A stretch of DNA of 64,000 bases from Streptomyces sp. (lineage in GTDB: Bacteria > Actinomycetota > Actinomycetes > Streptomycetales > Streptomycetaceae). The stretch is from contig NZ_JAEKKT010000144.1 of the NCBI RefSeq assembly GCF_019510245.1, forward strand, positions 1 to 64,000, written 5' to 3'. Below the pieces are notes generated by a model. It searched no databases. It saw only the letters and a list, made by a program, of their open reading frames with translations, and had not been told where the DNA came from. This document shows, in pieces, positions 61,167 to 64,000 of the stretch (positions are counted from its first letter, which is position 1; each line of letters begins with the position of its first letter). The translations under genes and the position numbers were made by a program.

Positions 61167-61291
61167 CTGAGGGGCACTGCCCAACCCGCTCCGAAGGCGA
61201 TCTCTACCCGCTCCCGACGGGCGTACCCCTCACCCGGGCGGAGCGGGACGCCGGCCCGCCCTCTCCACCACCCCGTCCGAGTGAGGTCCCC

Positions 61292-63163
61292 ATGAGCCAG
61301 CCGACCACCCGCCTGACCGTCGCCCAGGCGCTGGTGCGGTTCCTGTCCGCCCAGTACACCGAGCGCGACGGCGTCCGGCACCGGCTGATCGCCGGCACCT
61401 GGGGCATCTTCGGCCACGGCAACGTGGCCGGGATCGGCCAGGCGCTCCTCGAGTACAGCGACGTCATGCCGTACCACCAGGGCCGCAACGAGCAGTCCAT
61501 GGTGCACGCCGCGGTCGGCCACGCGCGCCAGCTGGACCGGCTCTCCGCGCAGGCGGTCACCACGTCCATCGGGCCGGGCGCCACCAACCTGGTGACCGGC
61601 GCCGCCCTGGCCACCGTCAACCGGCTGCCGGTGCTCCTGCTGCCCGGCGACTACTTCGCGAGCCACGCGCCCGATCCGCTGCTGCAGCAGCTTGAGCATC
61701 CGACGGAGTTCGACGTCTCCGTCAACGACACCTTGCGCCCCGTCTCCCGCTACTTCGACCGGATCACCCGCCCCGAGGCGCTGATCCCCTCCGCGCTGAA
61801 CGCCATGCGGGTCCTCGCCGACCCGGCCGAGACCGGCGCGGTCACCCTGGCCCTCCCCCAGGACGTCCAGGCGGAGGCGTACGACTGGCCGGAGGAGTTC
61901 TTCGCGGAGCGCGTGTGGCGGGTCCGGCGGCCCGCCCCCGACCCCGTGGAGCTCGCGGAGGCCGTGAGCGCCGTGCGGGCCGCTCGGCGGCCGTTGATCG
62001 TGGCGGGCGGCGGAGTCCACCACAGCCGCGCGGAAGGCGCCCTGAGGGCCCTTGTGGAGGCCACGGGCATCCCCGTCGCCTCGACCCAGGCGGGCAAGGG
62101 CTCGCTGCGCCACGACCATCCGGCCGACCTGGGCGGGATCGGGCACACCGGGACCGCCGTCGCCGACGACCTGGCCCGCACCGCCGACCTGGTCCTCGGC
62201 GTCGGCACCCGGTACACGGACTTCACCACCGCCTCCGGCACCCTCTTCCAGAACCCGGACGTCCGCTTCCTGAACCTGAACATCACCGGCTTCGACGCGC
62301 ACAAGCTGGCCGCGCGCACGGTCGTGGCGGACGCGCGGGCCGCCCTGGAGGCGCTCGCGGAGGCGCTGTCCGGACACCGCGTGGACGGCGCCTACGAGGC
62401 GGAGTACCGGGCCGGCAAGGAGCGGTGGGACGCGGTCGTCGAGGCCGCCTACCGCGCGGACGACGAGGACGCCGTGCCGACCCAGACCCAGGTGCTCGGG
62501 GCCCTCGACGCCGTGGTGGGCGATGACGACGTTGTCATCAACGCGGCCGGCTCGCTCCCGGGCGACCTGCACAAGCTGTGGCGGGCCCGCTCGCCGCGCC
62601 AGTACCACCTGGAGTACGGCTACTCCTGCATGGGCTACGAGATCCCGGCCGGCATCGGCGTCCAGCAGGCGGCCCCGGACGCGGTGGTCTGGTCGCTGGT
62701 GGGCGACGGCACCTATCTGATGATGCCGACCGAGATCGTCACCGCCGTCCAGGAAGGGCTGCCCGTCAACCTGGTCCTGATCCAGAACCACGGGTACGCC
62801 TCCATCGGCGGCCTCTCCGAGACGGTCGGCGGCGAGCGGTTCGGCACCGCCTACCGCTTCCGCTCCGCCGACGGCACCTTCGGCGGGGCGCCGCTGCCGG
62901 TGGACCTCGCCGCCAACGCGGCCAGCCTCGGCATGGAGGTGCTGCGCGCCAAGACCGTGCGGGAGCTGCGCGAGGCGCTCGCCGCGGCCCGCGCGAGCGA
63001 CCGGACGACGTGCGTGTACGTGGAGACCGACCCGGCACCGACCGCCCCCGGGGCCGAGGCCTGGTGGGACGTGCCGGTCGCCGAGACCGCCTCCCGCGAG
63101 GCCGCCGTGCACGCCCGCGAGGAGTACGACCGGCAGGTCGCCGACCGCCGCCGGCACCTGTGA
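61292..63163 (+). CDS. iolD: 3D-(3,5/4)-trihydroxycyclohexane-1,2-dione acylhydrolase
   Basis: A 623-aa thiamine-diphosphate enzyme that opens the inositol-derived ring. The N-terminal half has GIFGHGNVAGIGQALLEY and RNEQSMVHAAVGHAR, with the glutamate that activates the cofactor. The C-terminal half has YGYSCMGYEIPAGIG and VGDGTYLMM, the start of the G-D-G metal site, continued by IQNHGYASIGGLSE. Length and motifs match IolD. GTGAGGTCCCC precedes the ATG. The GntR gene follows after 21 bp, probably in the same transcript. Confidence 0.93.
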   Translation: MSQPTTRLTVAQALVRFLSAQYTERDGVRHRLIAGTWGIFGHGNVAGIGQALLEYSDVMPYHQGRNEQSMVHAAVGHARQLDRLSAQAVTTSIGPGATNLVTGAALATVNRLPVLLLPGDYFASHAPDPLLQQLEHPTEFDVSVNDTLRPVSRYFDRITRPEALIPSALNAMRVLADPAETGAVTLALPQDVQAEAYDWPEEFFAERVWRVRRPAPDPVELAEAVSAVRAARRPLIVAGGGVHHSRAEGALRALVEATGIPVASTQAGKGSLRHDHPADLGGIGHTGTAVADDLARTADLVLGVGTRYTDFTTASGTLFQNPDVRFLNLNITGFDAHKLAARTVVADARAALEALAEALSGHRVDGAYEAEYRAGKERWDAVVEAAYRADDEDAVPTQTQVLGALDAVVGDDDVVINAAGSLPGDLHKLWRARSPRQYHLEYGYSCMGYEIPAGIGVQQAAPDAVVWSLVGDGTYLMMPTEIVTAVQEGLPVNLVLIQNHGYASIGGLSETVGGERFGTAYRFRSADGTFGGAPLPVDLAANAASLGMEVLRAKTVRELREALAAARASDRTTCVYVETDPAPTAPGAEAWWDVPVAETASREAAVHAREEYDRQVADRRRHL

Positions 63164-63184
63164 TCCCCCGACCCCCGGAAGGAG

Positions 63185-63904
63185 GTGTCCCGGTGGCTCC
63201 CGGTTCCGCTCTACTACCAGCTCGCCCAGCAGCTGGAGGAGGCCATTGAGCACGGGGTGCTCGCCCCGGGCAACCTCCTGGGCAACGAGATCGACCTGTC
63301 GGTGCGGCTCGGCCTGTCCCGGCCCACGGTCCGCCAGGCCATCCAGTCCCTCGTCGACAAGGGCCTCCTGGTGCGCCGCCGGGGCGTGGGCACCCAGGTG
63401 GTGCACAGCCAGGTCAAGCGGCCGCTGGAGCTGAGCAGCCTCTACGACGACCTGGAGTCGGCCGGCCAGGGCCCGACCACCCGGGTGCTGCGCAACGAGC
63501 GGATCCCGGCGACCGCCGAGGTGGCCGCCGCGCTCGGGATCGCGGAGGGCGCGGAGGTGGTCGTCCTGGAGCGGCTGCGCTGCACGCACGGCCAGCCGGT
63601 GGCGTTCCTGTGCAACTACCTGCCCGCCGCCCTGCTCGAACTCGACACGGAGCGGCTGGAGTCGACCGGTCTGTACCGGATGATGCGCACGGCCGGCATC
63701 ACCCTGCACAGCGCCCGGCAGACGGTGGGCGCCCGCAGCGCCACCGCCGAGGAGGCCGTACGGCTCGACGAGAAGGAGGGCGCTGCCCTGCTCACCATGC
63801 AGCGCACGGCGTACGACGACACCGGGCGGCCGGTGGAGTACGGCAGCCACGTCTACCGGGCGTCCCGCTACGCCTTCGACTTCCAGCTGCTGGTACGGCC
63901 GTAG
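63185..63904 (+). CDS. GntR family regulator with UTRA domain
   Basis: A 239-aa HutC-type GntR protein. The winged helix starts at VPLYYQLAQQLEEAIEHGVLAPG and contains LSRPTVRQAIQSLVDKGLLVRRRGVGTQV. The UTRA sensor domain follows from about residue 85 (TTRVLRNERIPATAEVAAALG), ending YRASRYAFDFQLLVRP. It probably represses the inositol genes and is relieved by a sugar-derived ligand. The GTG at 63185 overlaps the AGGAGG run, so the real spacing of start and ribosome-binding site is unclear. Confidence 0.88.
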   Translation: MSRWLPVPLYYQLAQQLEEAIEHGVLAPGNLLGNEIDLSVRLGLSRPTVRQAIQSLVDKGLLVRRRGVGTQVVHSQVKRPLELSSLYDDLESAGQGPTTRVLRNERIPATAEVAAALGIAEGAEVVVLERLRCTHGQPVAFLCNYLPAALLELDTERLESTGLYRMMRTAGITLHSARQTVGARSATAEEAVRLDEKEGAALLTMQRTAYDDTGRPVEYGSHVYRASRYAFDFQLLVRP

Positions 63905-64000
63905 AACGGGCCGTGGCGGGCCGGTTGCGGCGGGTTTGACCGCAGGTCGCGCCGCCGGAAACCAACACGCCCGCACACGAGCTCCCACGGAGTTTGTCCC

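Noticed and set aside
61112..63988. 958-aa minus-strand frame
   Set aside because: Antisense to iolD and the GntR gene, both of which have full family motifs.
1..64000. CRISPR arrays, insertion sequences, integrases or phage genes
   Set aside because: I looked for evenly spaced repeats, transposase motifs and integrase motifs and found none; the only degraded genes are the two pseudogenes listed.

Overview
The window looks like Streptomyces chromosome. GC content is very high, the third codon position is almost always G or C, GTG and TTG starts are common, operons overlap by ATGA or GTGA, and the gene families are typical of the genus (CGNR zinc finger, PaaX, LacI and GntR regulators, YbfB-type MFS, DacB). 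No species call is possible from the sequence alone. I saw no rRNA, tRNA, CRISPR array, insertion sequence or phage genes.

Region 1 (1-7.8 kb) holds small scattered units: a divergent MFS exporter/TetR pair, a Tat-exported alpha/beta hydrolase, a CGNR zinc-finger protein, a coiled-coil/winged-helix protein, a MarR regulator facing a SnoaL-like protein, a 68-aa small protein and the decayed remains of an aminoglycoside 3-N-acetyltransferase.

Region 2 (7.8-16.1 kb) is an aromatic-acid catabolic unit. RidA is divergent from a seven-gene, tightly coupled operon: FAH-type hydrolase, monocupin, TesB thioesterase, aryl-CoA ligase, FAD monooxygenase/old-yellow-enzyme fusion, hotdog thioesterase and PaaX-type regulator. 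The most economical reading is CoA activation, ring hydroxylation, thioester release, ring cleavage and hydrolysis, via a salicylyl-CoA/gentisate-like or 2-aminobenzoyl-CoA-like route.

Region 3 (16.4-20.3 kb) has three envelope-related genes: a membrane metallophosphoesterase, a PBP4-type D-Ala-D-Ala carboxypeptidase and a PAP2 phosphatase.

Region 4 (20.3-47.8 kb, all minus strand) is a 19-gene exopolysaccharide locus of the Wzx/Wzy type, read from right to left. It encodes a polyprenyl glycosylphosphotransferase, AlgD-like GDP-mannose dehydrogenase, GT4, two Wzz-like copolymerases with degenerate nucleotide-binding domains, an asparagine synthase, a bi-domain oxidoreductase, heparinase II/III, a beta-helix lipoprotein, Wzy, a second GT4, a CDP-sugar set (C-methyltransferase, cytidylyltransferase, SDR, RmlC-like, aminotransferase), a PIG-L deacetylase, a DUF4910 protein, Wzx, GT2 and a pyruvyltransferase. 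Most junctions overlap by four bases. The leader contains alternating hairpin arms.

Region 5 (48-53 kb) has a degraded crotonyl-CoA carboxylase/reductase, a roadblock-like protein, an ArsR regulator with a 30-bp dyad upstream, a class V aminotransferase, a membrane protein and a small cupin.

Region 6 (53-64 kb) is a myo-inositol catabolic locus: a LacI regulator, a phytanoyl-CoA-dioxygenase-like enzyme, IolG, IolE with a sugar ABC transporter, IolD and a GntR regulator. Two divergent TTGACA promoters flank an inverted repeat between the transporter and iolD. A second small protein, a clear paralog of the one in region 1, lies inside this locus. IolA, IolB and IolC are not in the window and may lie beyond its right end.
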